From: Anaeramoeba ignava
Taxonomy: Eukaryota > Metamonada > Anaeramoebidae
NCBI GenBank assembly: GCA_028826165.1
Contig: JAPDFW010000061.1
Coordinates: 434,001 to 498,000 of the forward strand
DNA: 64,000 nucleotides
Direction of reading: 5' to 3'
Positions within the stretch are counted from its first letter, which is position 1. Every line of letters begins with the position of its first letter. This document shows, one piece after another, positions 34,119 through 47,501 of the stretch. A program made the position numbers and the translations under genes. The notes beneath the pieces were generated by a model. That model made no database searches. It was given only the letters and a program-made list of their open reading frames with translations, and was not told the DNA's origin.

Positions 34119-36140
34119 ATGAAACAAATTTTACTTTTTCAAATTTTATTAATTTTTTTAATTACTTTTTTAAATTCTTTTCAATTTAAATTTAAAAATG
34201 AAAATGAATTTGATTGGATTCAAAAACAAATTTTAATTGCAAATGATGGGAAAGTTGGTGAAATTTTTGGATATAGTCTTGATATGAAAGCAAATTATTG
34301 TGTAATTGGTTCTCCTTATTCAACAGTTGGAAATAATTCTCAACAAGGAAAAGCTTATATTTATGAAAATAACGGAACAAATTGGGATTTAATTCAAATT
34401 TTAATTGCAAATGATGGAAAAGCTTCTGATTATTTTGGAACAAGTGTTTCAATTTCAAATGATGGGAAATTTATTTTAATTGGTTCTCCTTATGCAAAAG
34501 TTGGAAATAATTCTGAACAAGGAAAAGCTTATATTTTCCAAAATAATGGAACAAATTGGAATCAAAAACAAATTTTAATTGCAAATGATGGAAATACATT
34601 TGATAATTTTGGATTAAGTATTTCAATTTCAAATGATGATTCTTTGATTTTAATTGGTTCTCCTTATTCAAATGTTGGAAATAATATTCAACAAGGAAAA
34701 GCTTATATTTTCCAAAATAATGGAACATTTTGGAATCAATATCAAATTTTAATTGCAAATGATGGAAAAGATTATGATTTTTTTGCAATAAGTGTTTCAA
34801 TTTCAAATGATTTTGCTTTGATTGGTGCTTATTGGGCAGATGTTGGAAATAATATTCAACAAGGAAAAGCTTATATTTTCCAAAATAATGGAACATTTTG
34901 GAATCAACATCAAATTTTAATTGCAAATGATGGAGGTTTTGATGATCAATTTGGAAGAAGTGTTTCATTTTCAAATGATTCTTCTTTGATTTTAATTAGT
35001 GCTCCAAATTCTAATGTTGGAGAAAACGAAAAGCAAGGAAAAGCTTATATTTTCCAAAATAATGGAACATTTTGGAATCAAAAACAAATCTTAATTGCAA
35101 ATGATGGAAATACATTTGATCAATTCGGATTAAGTATTTCAATTTCAAATGATTCTTCTTTGATTTTAATTGGTTCTCCTTACGCTCCTGTTTTCGGAAA
35201 TAACACACAAGGAAAAGCTTATATTTTCCAAAATAATGGAACATTTTGGAATCAAATTCAAATCTTAATTGCAAATGATGGTGAAGCTGGAAATTTTTTT
35301 GGAACTAGTGTTTCAATTTCAAATGATTTTGCTTTATTATTGGCGCTCCTCTTTCAACTGTTGAAGATAACATTGATCAAGGAAAAGCTTATATTTTCGA
35401 ACCATTTTGAAAAATGAAATGTTGAACTGTTCTTCTTTGTTTTCTTCATTTGAATGTTATTGGAATCAAATTATTTCAACTTTGAATGATATTGAATATC
35501 AAATTAATTACCAAAATGGAATTGAAAATTGGGAATTAATTCAATCTCCAATTCTTAATCAAAATATTTTATATCAAATTTTCAATTCTTCAATTTATCA
35601 AGATATATCAGGAAATGTTGATTATTCAATTCAAATTAAATCATGTAATACAACAACAACTGCTTGTGGGAATCCTTCAAATCAAATTAATTTAACAACA
35701 AGAATTGATTCTGTTAAAAATTTAAATTTTGAAAGTTATTCAAATTCAATTCAATTAAATTGGAATTATCCAAATGTTCCAATTATTAACTCAATTCCAA
35801 AATTAAATCATTATATTATTTCTTATCAAATTTAAATTCAAAATCAATTCACAAACATTTCAATTTCAAATTCATCAACTTCATTTTCAAATCAAGTGTT
35901 TCAGAATCAAACAAATTATTCCATTTCAATTTATTCATGTAGAAATGAAGAATGTTTTGGAAATGATAAAGGAGAAATCACAACAATTCAAATTCAAACA
36001 AAACAACAAAATCCAAATTCAAAAATCAAAATCAAATTCAAATTCAAACAACAAAAATTCAAATTTCAATTTTAATTTTAATTATAATTAATTTTTATTG
36101 GAATAATTTTATTTTTAATTTTTTTTAATTAAAAAAAGAA
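34119..36140 (+). pseudogene. FG-GAP/FN3 surface protein 14, decayed 3' end
   Basis: Good signal peptide (ILLFQILLIFLITFLNSF) and seven blades to about 35330, where one missing base breaks blade 7 (ctttattattggcgc). The propeller-FN3 junction is damaged near 35405, and the FN3 part (35407-35835) ends at a TAA caused by a missing C (tatcaaatttaaattc versus tatcaaattctaaattc). The transmembrane and tail region (36000-36140) is barely recognisable. Several independent lesions make decay more likely than sequence error. Confidence 0.8.
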
Positions 36141-36322
36141 AAAAAAAAAAAAAATTCAAATCAAATCAAAAAAAAAATTTTAAAAAAAAAAAAAAAAGAA
36201 ATTAAATGAATAAATCAAATTGAAAAAATTGAAAATTTTGAAAAAAAAAAATTTTTCAATTTTAAAAAAAAAAAAAAAAAATAAAAAAAAAAATTTTTTT
36301 CAATTTTCAAAATTTAAAAGAA

Positions 36323-38454
36323 ATGAAAATAAATTTAATCATTTTAATTTTTTTAATTAATTTTATTTTTTCTTTTCAAAATGATATCTATTGGAATGAA
36401 ACACAAATATTAATTGCAAATGATGGGAAAGAAAAAGATTATTTTGGTTCAATTGTTAGAATTAAAGGAAATATTTCTGTAATTAGCGCTCATTTTGCAA
36501 ATGTTGAAAATAATATTGAGCAAGGAAAAGCTTATATTTTTGAAAATAATGGAACAAATTGGAATCAAAAACAAATTTTAATTGCAAATGATGGAGAAGA
36601 AAATGATCAATTCGGATTAGGTATTGCAATTTCAAATGATGAAAAATATATTTTTATTGGTTCGCCTTTTGCAAAAGTTGGGAATACTTCAAATCAAGGA
36701 AAAGTTTATATTTATGAAAATAACGGAACATTTTATAATTTAAAACAAATTTTAATTGCAAATGATGGAAAAGAAAATGATCAATTTGGATGTAGTATTT
36801 CAATTTCAAATGATTCTTCTTTTATTGTTATTGGTGCTTATTATTCAACTATTGGGAATAATACTCGTCAAGGAAAAGCTTATATTTTCCAAAATAATGG
36901 AACATTTTGGAATCAATACCAAATCTTAATTGCAAATGATGGGAAAATAAATGATCAATTTGGATCCATTGTTGTAATTTCAAATGATTCTTCTTTGATT
37001 TTTATTGGTTCTCCTTTTGCATCTATTCAATTCGATGTTTCACAAGGAAAAGTCTATATTTTCCAAAATAATGGAACATTTTGGAATCAATATCAAATCT
37101 TAATTGCAAATAATGAAAAAATAGATGAAAGATTTGGATCAAGTATTTCACTTTCACAAAATTTTCTTTTAATCGGAGCTTATTGTGCAAAAGATGGAGA
37201 AGATATTTCAAAAGGAAAAGCTTATATTTTCCAAAATAATGGAACATTTTGGAATAAATATCAAGTTCTAATTGCAAGTGATGGAGAAGAAAATGATGGA
37301 TTTGGATTTGATGTTTCAATTTCAAACAATTTCGCTGTTATTGGTGCTCCTCATCTTGCTTCTGGTGGATATGATAATATACAAGGCAAAGCTTATATTT
37401 TCCAAAATAATGGAACATATTGGAATCAATATCAAATTTTAATTGCAAGTGATGGGAAAGAAGATAATAATCAATTTGGATTAAGTGTTTCAATTTCAAA
37501 TGATTTTATTTTAATTGGTGCTCCTTATTCAAATGTTTCTAATAATGTTAACAAGGCAAAGCTTATATTTTTGAACCAATCATAATTCCTCAAGTTGATA
37601 TTTTGAATTGTTCTTCTTTGTTTTCTTCATTTGAATGTTATTGGAATCAAATCAATTCAAGTTTAAATGATATTGAATATCAAATTAATTATCAAAATGA
37701 AATTCAAAATTGGGAAGTAATTCAATCTCCAATTCTTATTGAAAATGTTTTATATCAAATTTTCAATTCTTCAATTTATCAAGATATAAAAGGAAATGTT
37801 GATTATTCAATTCAAATCAAAGCTTGTGATAATAAAACTCAAATTTGTGGAAATTCTTCAAATCAAATCAATTTAACAACAAAAATTGATTCTGTTAAAA
37901 ATTTAAATTTTGAAAGTTATTCAAATTCAATTCAATTAAATTGGAATTATCCAAATGTTCCAATTATTAATTCAATTCCAAAATTAAATCATTATTTTCT
38001 TTCTTATCAAATTCAAGATTCAAATCAATCAACAAATGTTTCAATTTCAAATTCATCAACTTCATTTCAAATCAATAATTTAGAATCATCAACAAATTAT
38101 TTAATTTCAATTTATGGATGTATAACTAAAGAATGTTTAGCAGATGATAAAGGAGAAATTACAACAATTCAAATTCAAACATTATTTGGTTCAGTAATGA
38201 ATTTAACATGTTCAATTTCAAATATTTATGATATTTCATGTATTTGGAATAAACCAATAAACCTAATTTTCAAAATTTTAATAATGATTTTTTCAAAAAA
38301 AAAAATTAATTCAACTTATTTTAATTTCAAATTTTTGAAAATTCAAATCCCAAATGGAACAATTTTTCAACATTTCAAATTAAAACAGGAAATAATCCAA
38401 ATTGAAATCAAAAATTATCAAAAACAAAAAAATTTAATTGAAAAAAAATTATAA
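36323..38454 (+). pseudogene. FG-GAP/FN3 surface protein 15, decayed 3' end
   Basis: Signal peptide (INLIILIFLINFIFSF) and seven blades in one frame (36323-37585). A lost T near 37548 (gttaacaaggc instead of gttaatcaaggc) shifts the frame into 37603-38454, which gives the FN3 pair and the start of one 91-residue module (MNLTCSISNIYDISCIWNKP). The module then dissolves into unrelated Lys/Asn/Ile-rich sequence and no helix remains. Deletion within the module array probably removed the 3' end. Confidence 0.8.
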
Positions 38455-38481
38455 ATTTTTATTTTTTAAAATTTTTTTTTG

Positions 38482-38520
<39 letters not shown>

Positions 38521-38689
38521 ATTTTTCAAATTCAAAAATCAAAAAAAAAAAATCAAAATCAAAAATAAAAAGAAAAAATTAATGAATAAAAATTTTCAAA
38601 TGAAAATGAAAATGAAAATGAAAAATGAAAATTATTGAAATTATTAAAAAATTTTCAATTTTTTTTAAATTTTTCTTTTTAAAATTTTA

Positions 38690-40440
38690 AAAAATGATCA
38701 AATGTTGAAATTTAAAATTTTTAAGGAAAATTTTATTTTTTCAAAAAAAATGATATCATTTTTGGAATTCAAAAACAAATTTTAATTGCAAATGATGGAA
38801 AAGAAAATGATTGATTTGGAATTTGTTTCAATTTTCAAATGATGAAAAAATATTTTTAATTGGAGCTCCTTTTGCATCTGTTGGAAATAATTTTATTCAA
38901 GGAAAAGTTTATATTTTTAAAAGCAACGGAACGTTTTGGAATGAAAAACAAATATTAATTGCAAATGATGGATGAAAAAACGGAAAATTTTTTTGATTTC
39001 TTCACCTTTTGCAACTATTGGAAATAATTATGAACAAGGAAAAGTTTATATTTATGAAAATAATGGGACAAATTGGAATCAAAAACAAATTTTAATTGCA
39101 AATGATGGAGAAGAAGATGAAGAATTTGGAAAAAGTATTTCAATTTCAAATGATTTTGCTTTGATATAATTTATCAAGGAAAAGTTTATATTTTCCAGAA
39201 TAACGGAACATTTTATAATTTAAAACAAATTTTAATTGCAAATGATGGAAAAGAATATCATGAGTTTGGATCAAGTGTTGCAATTTCAAATGATTCTTCT
39301 TTTCTTTTTATTAGTGCTCTGCAAGCAAATGTTGGAAACAATTCAAATCAAGGAAAAGTTTATATTTTCCAAAATAATGGAATAATTTGGAATCAATATC
39401 AAATTTTAATTGCAAATGATGGGAAATCAAGTGATAGATTTGGATTTAGTATTTCAATTTCAAGTGATTCTTCTTTTATTGTTGTTGGTGTTCCATATGC
39501 AAAAATTGGGGATAATTCTCTTCAAGGAAAAGCTTATATTTTCCAAAATAATGGAACATTTTGGAATCAAAAAGAAATTTTAATTGCAAATGATGGTGAA
39601 ACAAATGATGAATTTGGATCAAGTGTTTCAATTTCAGAAAATTATTGTTTAATTGGTTCTCCTAATTCAAATTTTGGAGATATTTTCGAACAAGGAAAAG
39701 TTTATATTTTCCAAAATAACGGAACAATTTTCCTCAAGTTAATATTTTATTTTGAATTGTTCTTCTTTTTATTTTCATTTGAATGTTATTGGAATCAAAT
39801 TAATTCAACTTTGAATGATATTGAATATCAAATTAATTATCAAAATGAAATTGAAAATTGGGAATTAATTCAATCTCCAATTCTTAATCAAAATGTTTTA
39901 TATCAAATTTTCAATTCTTCAATTTATTCCAATATATCAGGAAATGTTGATTATTCAATTCAAATCAAAATTTGTAATATATCTTCAAATCAAATTAATT
40001 TAACAACAAAAAATTGATTCTGTTAAAAATTTAAATTTTGAAAGTTATTTAAATTCAATTCAATTAAATTGGAATTATCCAAATGTTCCAATTATTAATT
40101 CAATTCCAAAATTAAATCATTATATTACTTTTCTTATCAAAATTTAAATTCAAATCAATCAACAAACATTTCAATTTCAAATTCATCAACTTCATTTCAA
40201 ATCAATAATTTAGAATCATTAACAAATTATTTAATTTCAATTTATTCATGTAGAAATGAAGAATGTTTAGGAAATGATAAAGGAGAAATTACAACAATTC
40301 AAATTCAAAACAAAACAACAAAATTCAAATACAAATTCAATTTCAAAATCCAAAACAACAAATAATTTTATTTCAATTTTAATTCAATTATTGTTATTTT
40401 TCAATAATTTTAATAATTTTGATTAAAAAAAAAAAAAAAA
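38690..40440 (+). pseudogene. FG-GAP/FN3 surface protein 16, heavily decayed
   Basis: Recognisable family text in all frames: blade pieces from 38755 with stops (aatgattgatttgg), a deletion around 38970-39000, better blades at 39190-39720, FN3 text at 39760-40300 (frameshifts near 39725, 40010 and 40130) and a transmembrane remnant at 40340-40430. No usable start. Confidence 0.85.
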
Positions 40441-40689
40441 AAAAACAAAAAAAAAAATCAAATTCAAATTTAAAAAATTTGAAAAAAAAAAAAAAAAAAA
40501 TTTTTTTTCAAAAAAAAAAAAAAATGAAAAACAAAAATAAAAAAAAAAAAGAAATTAAAAATTTTTAAAAAAATAAAAATTTTTCATTTTTTTTTTTTCA
40601 AAAAAATAAAAAAAAAAAAAAAATTAAGTTTTAATTTAATTTTAATTTTTAATTTTTAATTTTTTTTTTTTTTTTTCTTTTCAAAAAAA

Positions 40690-42528
40690 TTTTAATTGGA
40701 ATGAAAAAAACAATTGGATTCAACAACAAATTTTAATTGCAAATGATGGAAAGAAGATGATGAATTTGGGTTCAGTTATTGATATTAAAGAAAATAAATT
40801 TTGTGTAATTGGAACACCTTATGCAAATGTTGGAAATAATACAAATCAAGGAAAAGCTTATATTTTTGAAAAGAATGGAACAATTTGGAATCAAATCCAA
40901 ATTCTAATTGCAAGTGATGGAGAAGAAAATGATGCATTTGGATGGAGAGTTTCAATTTCAAATGATGGAAAATATATTTTAATTGGTTCACCTTATGCAA
41001 AAGTTGGAAATAATACAAATCAAGGAAAAGCTTATATTTTTGAAAATAATGGAACAATTTGGAATCAAAAACAAATTTTAATTGCAAGTGATGGAATTTC
41101 AAATGATTCTTCTTTTCTTGTTATTGGTGCTTCAGGAGCAAATGTTGGAGAAAATAATCTAAATCAAGGAAAAGCTTATATTTTCCAAAATAATGGAACA
41201 TTTTGGAATCAAAACCAAATTTTAATTGCAAATGATGGAGAAAAAAATGATGAATTTGGAAAAAGTGTTTCAATTTCAAATGATTCTTCTTTGATTTTAA
41301 TTGGTTCTCCTTTTGCAGATGTTGGAAATACTTATATTTTCGAAAATAATGGAACATTTTGGAATCAAAAACAAATCTTAATTGCAAATGATGGAGAAGA
41401 AGATCTTGTTTTGCAACTGTTGAAAATAATACAAATCAAGGAAAAGTTTATATTTTCCAAAATAATGGAACATTTTGGAATCAATCAAATTTTAATTGCA
41501 AATGATGGAGAAGAAAATGATCATTTTCAATTTCAAATGATAGTTCACAAGGAAAAGCTTATATTTTCCAAAATAATGGAACATTTTGGAATCAATCTCA
41601 AATTTTAATTGCAAGTGATGGTCAAGAATATGATTATTTTGGTTCAACTGTTTCAATTTCAAATGATTTTGCTTTTATTGGTGCTCCAAATGCAAAAGTT
41701 GATAATAACAATTCTAATCAAGGAAAAGCTTATATTTTTGAATATTCTTCAATTCCTCCTCAAGTTAATATTTTGAATTGTTCTTCTTTATTTTCTTCAT
41801 TTGAATGTTATTGGAATCAAATTATTTCAAATTTGAATGATATTGAATATCAAATTAATTATCAAAATGGAATTGAAAATTGGGAATTAATTCAATCTCC
41901 AATTCTTAATCAAAATATTTTATATCAAATTTTCAATTCTTCAATTTATTCCAATATATCAGGAAATGTTGATTATTCAATTCAAATCAAAGCTTGTAAT
42001 ATATCATCTCAAATTTGTGGAAATATTTCAAATCAAATTAATTTAACAACAAGAATTGATTCTGTTAAAAATTTAAATTTTGAAAGTTATTCAAATTCAA
42101 TTCAATTAAATTGGAATTATCCAAATGTTCCAATTATTAATTCAATTCCAAAATTAAATCATTATATTATTTCTTATCAAAATTTAAATCAATATCCAAA
42201 TCAAACAATAATCATTTCAATTTCAAATTCATCAACTTCATTTCAAATCAATAATTTAGAATCATTAACAAATTATTTAATTTCAATTTATTCATGTAGA
42301 AATGAAGAATGTTTTGGAAATGATAAAGGAGAAATCACAACAATTCAAATTCAAACAAAACAACAAAATTCAAAATCAAATTCAAAATCTAAAACAACAA
42401 TAATTGTTATTTCAATTTTAATTCCAATTATTGTTATTATTTCAATAATTTTAATAATTTTTTTGATTAAAAAGAAAAGGGAAAATGAACAAATTTCATT
42501 AGAATATTCAAAATTAATTCAAAAATAA
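40690..42528 (+). pseudogene. FG-GAP/FN3 surface protein 17, decayed 5' half
   Basis: Last copy. The leader is degraded. Blades run 40720-41730, with frame losses near 40750, 41095 (deletion joining two blades), 41330, 41400, 41490 and 41530. From about 41625 the frame is intact through the FN3 pair, the helix (IIVISILIPIIVIISIILII) and the tail YSKLIQK, ending at TAA 42526-42528. Confidence 0.8.
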
Positions 42529-42922
42529 AATCTAAATACAAAAAAATTTTTTATTTATTTAAATTTTTATTTAAAGATCTTTTTTTATTTAAAAAATAAA
42601 CCCCTTTTTGATTTGACTTTTTTTTACATTAAAACAATATTAATTTATTGCGAATTTAACTTTAAATTTCTTTTTTTTTTCTTTTCTTATTTTTATTTAA
42701 AAAAAAAATTTTTTTTTTTATTTTCATTTTCCTTTTAAATTTTAAATTTTAAATTTTCATTTTTTTCCTTTTATTCGATCTGATATTTTTTCTTAACAAT
42801 TTCTTAATTAATTAATTAATTTTTCTTTTTTTTCTTTTTTTCTTTTTATATTTGAATTTAAAATTTATAATATAAAAAAAATAAAATTACAAATAAAATT
42901 ACAAATAAAATTACAAATAAAA
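42529..42922. other. T-rich intergenic region upstream of SIN3
   Basis: T-tracts with a few C, no reading frame. It separates the FG-GAP array from the SIN3 gene and ends in three copies of aaattacaaataa just before the SIN3 ATG. Promoter elements cannot be defined from one sequence. Confidence 0.5.
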
Positions 42923-45900
42923 ATGAAACCTAATTATAATTCATTTCAACAAAAAAATGACAACAAATCGTTTCAAAAAGAAAAAAAAATAACAAATTTT
43001 AATGAAAATCAAATAGAAAATCAAATAGAAAATCAATTAGAAAATCAATTAGAAAATCATTTAGAAAATCAAATAGAAAATCAAATAGAAAATCAATTAG
43101 AAAATCAATTAGAAAATGGAGGAATAAATTCTAATCAAGTTAATCAAGTTAATCAAATGAATTCTTTCTTTGGTAAAAAATTCAAATCCAATTATAAATA
43201 AAATTATAAATAAAATTATAAATAAAATTATAAATAAAATTATAAATAAAATTATAAATAAAATTAAATAAATAAAAAAATTATAAATAAAATTATAAAT
43301 TAAATTATAAATAAATTATAAATTAAATTATAAATAAAATATAAATTAAATTATAAATAAAATTATAAATAAAATTATAAATAAAATTATAAATAAAATT
43401 ATAAATAAAATTATAAATAAAATTAAAAATAAAAAAATAAATATAAATAAAAAAAATATAAATAAAATTATAAATAAAAATAAAATAAAATTATAAAATA
43501 AAATTATAAATTAAATTATAAATAAAATTATAAATTAAATTATAAATTAAATTAAAATTAAATTATAAATTAAAAATTAAAAAATAAATAAAATTATAAA
43601 TAAAATTATAAATAAAATAAATATAAATAAAATTATAAATAAAATTATAAATAAAATTATAAATAAAAATATAAATAAAATTATAAATTAAATTATAAAT
43701 AAAATATTATAAATAAAATTATAAATTAAATTATAAATTAAATTATAAATAAAAATAAAAAATTATAAATAAAATTATAAATAAAATTATAAATAAAATT
43801 ATAAATAAAATTATAAATAAAATTATAAATAAAATTATAAATAAAATTATAAATAAAATTATAAATTAAATTATAAATTAAATTATAAATTAAATTATAA
43901 ATAAAATTATAAATTAAATTATAAATTAATAAAATTTAACATTTTTAGAAAATTCAAACGATCAAATTTTTCCATTTCTCGAAGATAAAACAATTAATTT
44001 ATATTCTCATTCGAATCAAAATCAATATCCCCAAAATCAATACCAAAACCAATATCAATATCAATTTCAAAATCAGGATGACAATGAAAATAAAAATGAA
44101 AATGAAAACCAAAACCAAAATCAAAATCAAAATGAAAACCATCAATATTTTCAAAATCAATATCAAAATATTTCAAATCAATATTTTCCAAATCAATATC
44201 AAAATATTTCAAATCAATATTTTCCAAATCAATATCAAAATATTCAAAATGAAAATGAAAATGAAAATGAAAATGAAAATGAAAATGAAAATGAAAATGA
44301 AAATGAAAATGAAATTGAAAATGAAAATTTTCAAAATCAATATCAAAATATTCCAAATCAATATTTTTTTCCAAATCAAAATCAAAAAATATTTCAAATC
44401 AAATTCAAAATCAAAATCAAAATCAAAATCAAAATCAAAATGAAAATCAAAATGAAAATCAAAATCAAAATGAAAATCAAAATCAAAATGAAAATCAAAA
44501 TGAAAATGAAAATCAAAATCAAAATCAAAATCAATATCAAAATCAATATCAAAATATTCCAAATCAATATTTTCCAAATCAATATTTTCCAAATCAATAT
44601 CAAAATATTCAAAATGAAAATGAAAATGAAAATGAAAATGAAAATCAAAATGAAAATGAAAATGAAAATGAAAATCAATATCAAAATATTTCAAATGAAT
44701 ATTTAAATCAAACTCAAAATGAAAATCAATATCAAAATATTCCAAATCAATATTTTCCAAATCAATATCAAAATATTCCAAATCAATATTTAAATCAAAA
44801 TCAAAATCAAAATCAAAATCAAAATCAAAATCAAAATCAAAATCAAAACGAAAACATTCAATATTTTCAAAATCAAAATATTTCAAATGAAAATGAAAAT
44901 GAAAACTATCAATATTTTCCAAATCAATATCAAAATATTTCAAATCAATATTTAAATCAAAATCAAAATGAAAATCAAACTCAAAATAAAAATGAAAATC
45001 AAAATGAAAACCAAAATGAAAACCAAAATGAAAACCAAAATGAAAATAAAAATCAATATCCAAATCAATATCAAAATATTTCAAATCAATATCAAAATAT
45101 TTCAAATCAAAATCAAACTCAAACTCAAAATCAATATCAAAATCAATATCAAAATCAAAATCAAAATAAATATCAATATCAAAATGGAAATGCAAATTAC
45201 TTACATTTCTCTCAAAATAACACAGTTTTTTTACCTCCTCAAAATTTTCAACCAAATTATAATTCTTTACTGCAAATGAATCCATCACAATTTGCATCAC
45301 CAACTTTTCTAGAAAATCCAGGAAATGAATCAACAAATTTGAATCCATTTATCAATTACAATTCAGAAAATCAAAATTTTCCAACAATCCACAATTTATA
45401 TAATAATCCAATGTTTTTTTCGAATCAACAACAAAATAATATCTCATCGTATTTCCCAAATTTTCCTCACAAAACCGAACATGAAATGACTACTTCAATG
45501 GTTTCTGACCAAGATGATTCAAAAAATGAAGAAAAAATTATTGATTTAAGTCAATTAAAATTTGATCCAAAAACTCATCCAAAAGACATGCTTGTTTTTT
45601 TCGAAAAAGTTCATCCTGGACCACTTTTAGAGCATTTGCCGATTATACAGAGCATATCTCAAAGCAATCCACACAATGGTTTCCAATTCAAAGAAGAAGA
45701 TGCAAGAGATTTTATTCATGAAGTTCAAGAACGATTTAAAAATAAACCAGAAAATTACCGATTGTTTATTCATTTACTTCATCAACAAATTCTTCGGCAA
45801 TCGGAAAATTCAAATCTCTATCCGCAGATCAATAAATTATTCAATGATCATCCGGATCTTATTGAAAAATTCAATATGTTTGTTCCTAAAGAATCTCAAT

Positions 45901-47279
45901 TTGAAAAAGAAAAAATTTCTTTAACATATGCTTTTACTCTTTTGTATAAAATCAAACACAAACTTCACGATAAACCTGATGTTTATAACAAATTTGTAAC
46001 TTTGTTAAGAGAACAGCAAACAAAAGCTTTACCTCATCAGGTTGTGATGTCTCGAGTTAAAAAATTGTTTCATAATTTCCCAGAACTTAGCAAAGAATTC
46101 GAGGTTTTTCTTCAATCACAAGAAGGTCATTTAAAACAAATGGAGAATCAAATAGAAAATGAATTTAATGAAGAACATTTGAATGAAATAGAAAACGAAT
46201 TTAATGAAGAACATTTGAATCAATTAGAAAATCAATTAGAAAACGAATTTAATGAAGAACATTTGAATCAATTAGAAAATCAATTAGAAAATCAATTTCA
46301 ATTTCAATTTCAATTCCAATTTCAAAATGGTCTATTCTCATTTGAAAATCATCCAAGAATTATTCCAAATTACAAAACAAAAACTTCCACAACAACATTA
46401 TCTTGAATTTTTGAAAATTTTAAATATTTATTCTCATGGTTTTTTTAAAGAATCTCAAGTAATTGAAATTTTCAATCAAATTTTTGAAGAAAAATCAAAT
46501 TATTATCCTTTTATCGAAATAATTCAGAATTCTCAAAAAATGCAAGAAAAAATAATTGAAGAAGAAAAAACAAATTTAACCAAAACATCAGGTCATTCAT
46601 ATCAAGAAATATCAGAAGAAGTAAAACCCTATTCAATGAAAACAATATTTTGAATATTTATATTTATTTTCAATTTAATTTTTATTAGTTTCTAAATGAA
46701 AAATGTTCAGCAAGATCTTTTCTTGATGAAAATGTTCTTAATAATCAATTTGTTTCATTTCCTCAAGGAAGTGAAGAAAATTCAAATAAAAATTTGGAAT
46801 CTCAAATGGATTCTAATTTGGATTTGGATTCTGAAGTTAAAATGGAACATTTTGAAGAAGAAAGATATGAATATGATATGTTTTTAGAGCTAAATTTTCG
46901 GTTACTTAGAAAAGTTGAATTTTTGACAAGAAATTTAGAATTAATTCCCAATTCTCAACTTCTTGAAGTTCAAAAAAGTAAAATTTTTAATTTTAATTTT
47001 AATTTTAATTTTAAAAAATTTTATTTTTAATTAATTTTATTTGCTTTTTTTTTTTGTTCTCACTTTTTAGAATTAATGGAAGATCCTTTATTTATTAAAG
47101 CAATCAATAATATTTATTCGGAAAATTCTATTCAATTTCTTAATTTTTTTAAAATTCATCCAAGAACTGTTTTCCCTATTTTATTCAAAAGAGCTCAAAA
47201 TTTAGGAATTGAACTTCGAGAAAAAAGAATTGAACAACTTAGAGCTTCTTTTTTAAAAAGAAAAACAAAAGAAAAATGA
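42923..47279 (+). CDS. SIN3: SIN3-family corepressor with giant N/Q/E-rich N-terminus
   Basis: Exons 42923-43172, 43949-46620, 46689-46977 and 47071-47279 (GT-AG, phases 1, 0, 1). Exon 2 starts with about 1.3 kb of N/Q/E repeats, then PAH1 (DARDFIHEVQERFKNKPENY..LFNDHPDLIEKFNMFVP, about 45680-45895), PAH2 (about 45920-46115) and PAH3 (about 46330-46520). Exons 3-4 match the SIN3 corepressor domain: GHSYQEISEE|FLNEKCSAR aligns without gaps to the GPSYRALPK...KCSGR block of animal SIN3, and EERYEYDMFLELNFRLLRKVE to CEDERFELDVVLETN. SIN3 scaffolds histone deacetylases. Two frame slips occur, at about 44386 (+2 nt) and about 46300-46330, both in low-complexity DNA. The protein ends soon after the domain, much shorter than animal or yeast SIN3. 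Confidence 0.85.
43197..43944 (+). repeat. 12-bp satellite (ATTATAAATAAA) inside SIN3 intron 1
   Basis: About 745 bp of attataaataaa units with variants (attataaattaa). It fills nearly all of the 776-bp intron 43173-43948, whose borders (TTTG|GTAAAA and TTTTTAG|AAAATTC) restore the reading frame MNSFFENSNDQIF. Confidence 0.88.
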
Positions 47280-47501
47280 ATATTTTTATTGATTAAGAAA
47301 AATTACTAAAAAAAAAACAATTTCTTTTTTTAGTTTGTTTTGTTTTTTTTTTTTGGATTTATTTTGTTAATTATTTTTATCTTCATTTTTATTTTTATCT
47401 TTATCTTTCCAAAAGAAAAATTTTTTTAAAAATTTAAAAATAAAAAAAAATTTTCCGATTTTCATTTTTCATTTTTTTCATTTTTCATTTTAATAATTTT
47501 A

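Noticed and set aside
4028-42528. Transposable elements driving the FG-GAP array
   Set aside because: No transposase, reverse transcriptase, terminal inverted repeats or target duplications were found; direct repeats at gene junctions point to unequal crossing-over.
43994-45348. Minus-strand Asp/Phe/His-rich frames, including one of 379 codons
   Set aside because: Reverse reading of the SIN3 N/Q/E tract; a period of six keeps all frames open. PAH domains and splice sites lie on the plus strand.
46324-46352. A 28-bp mini-intron (GTCTAT..CCAAG) to explain the frame change before PAH3 in SIN3
   Set aside because: Much shorter than any other intron here (at least 65 bp), poor donor, and it would remove the start of the PAH3 helix.
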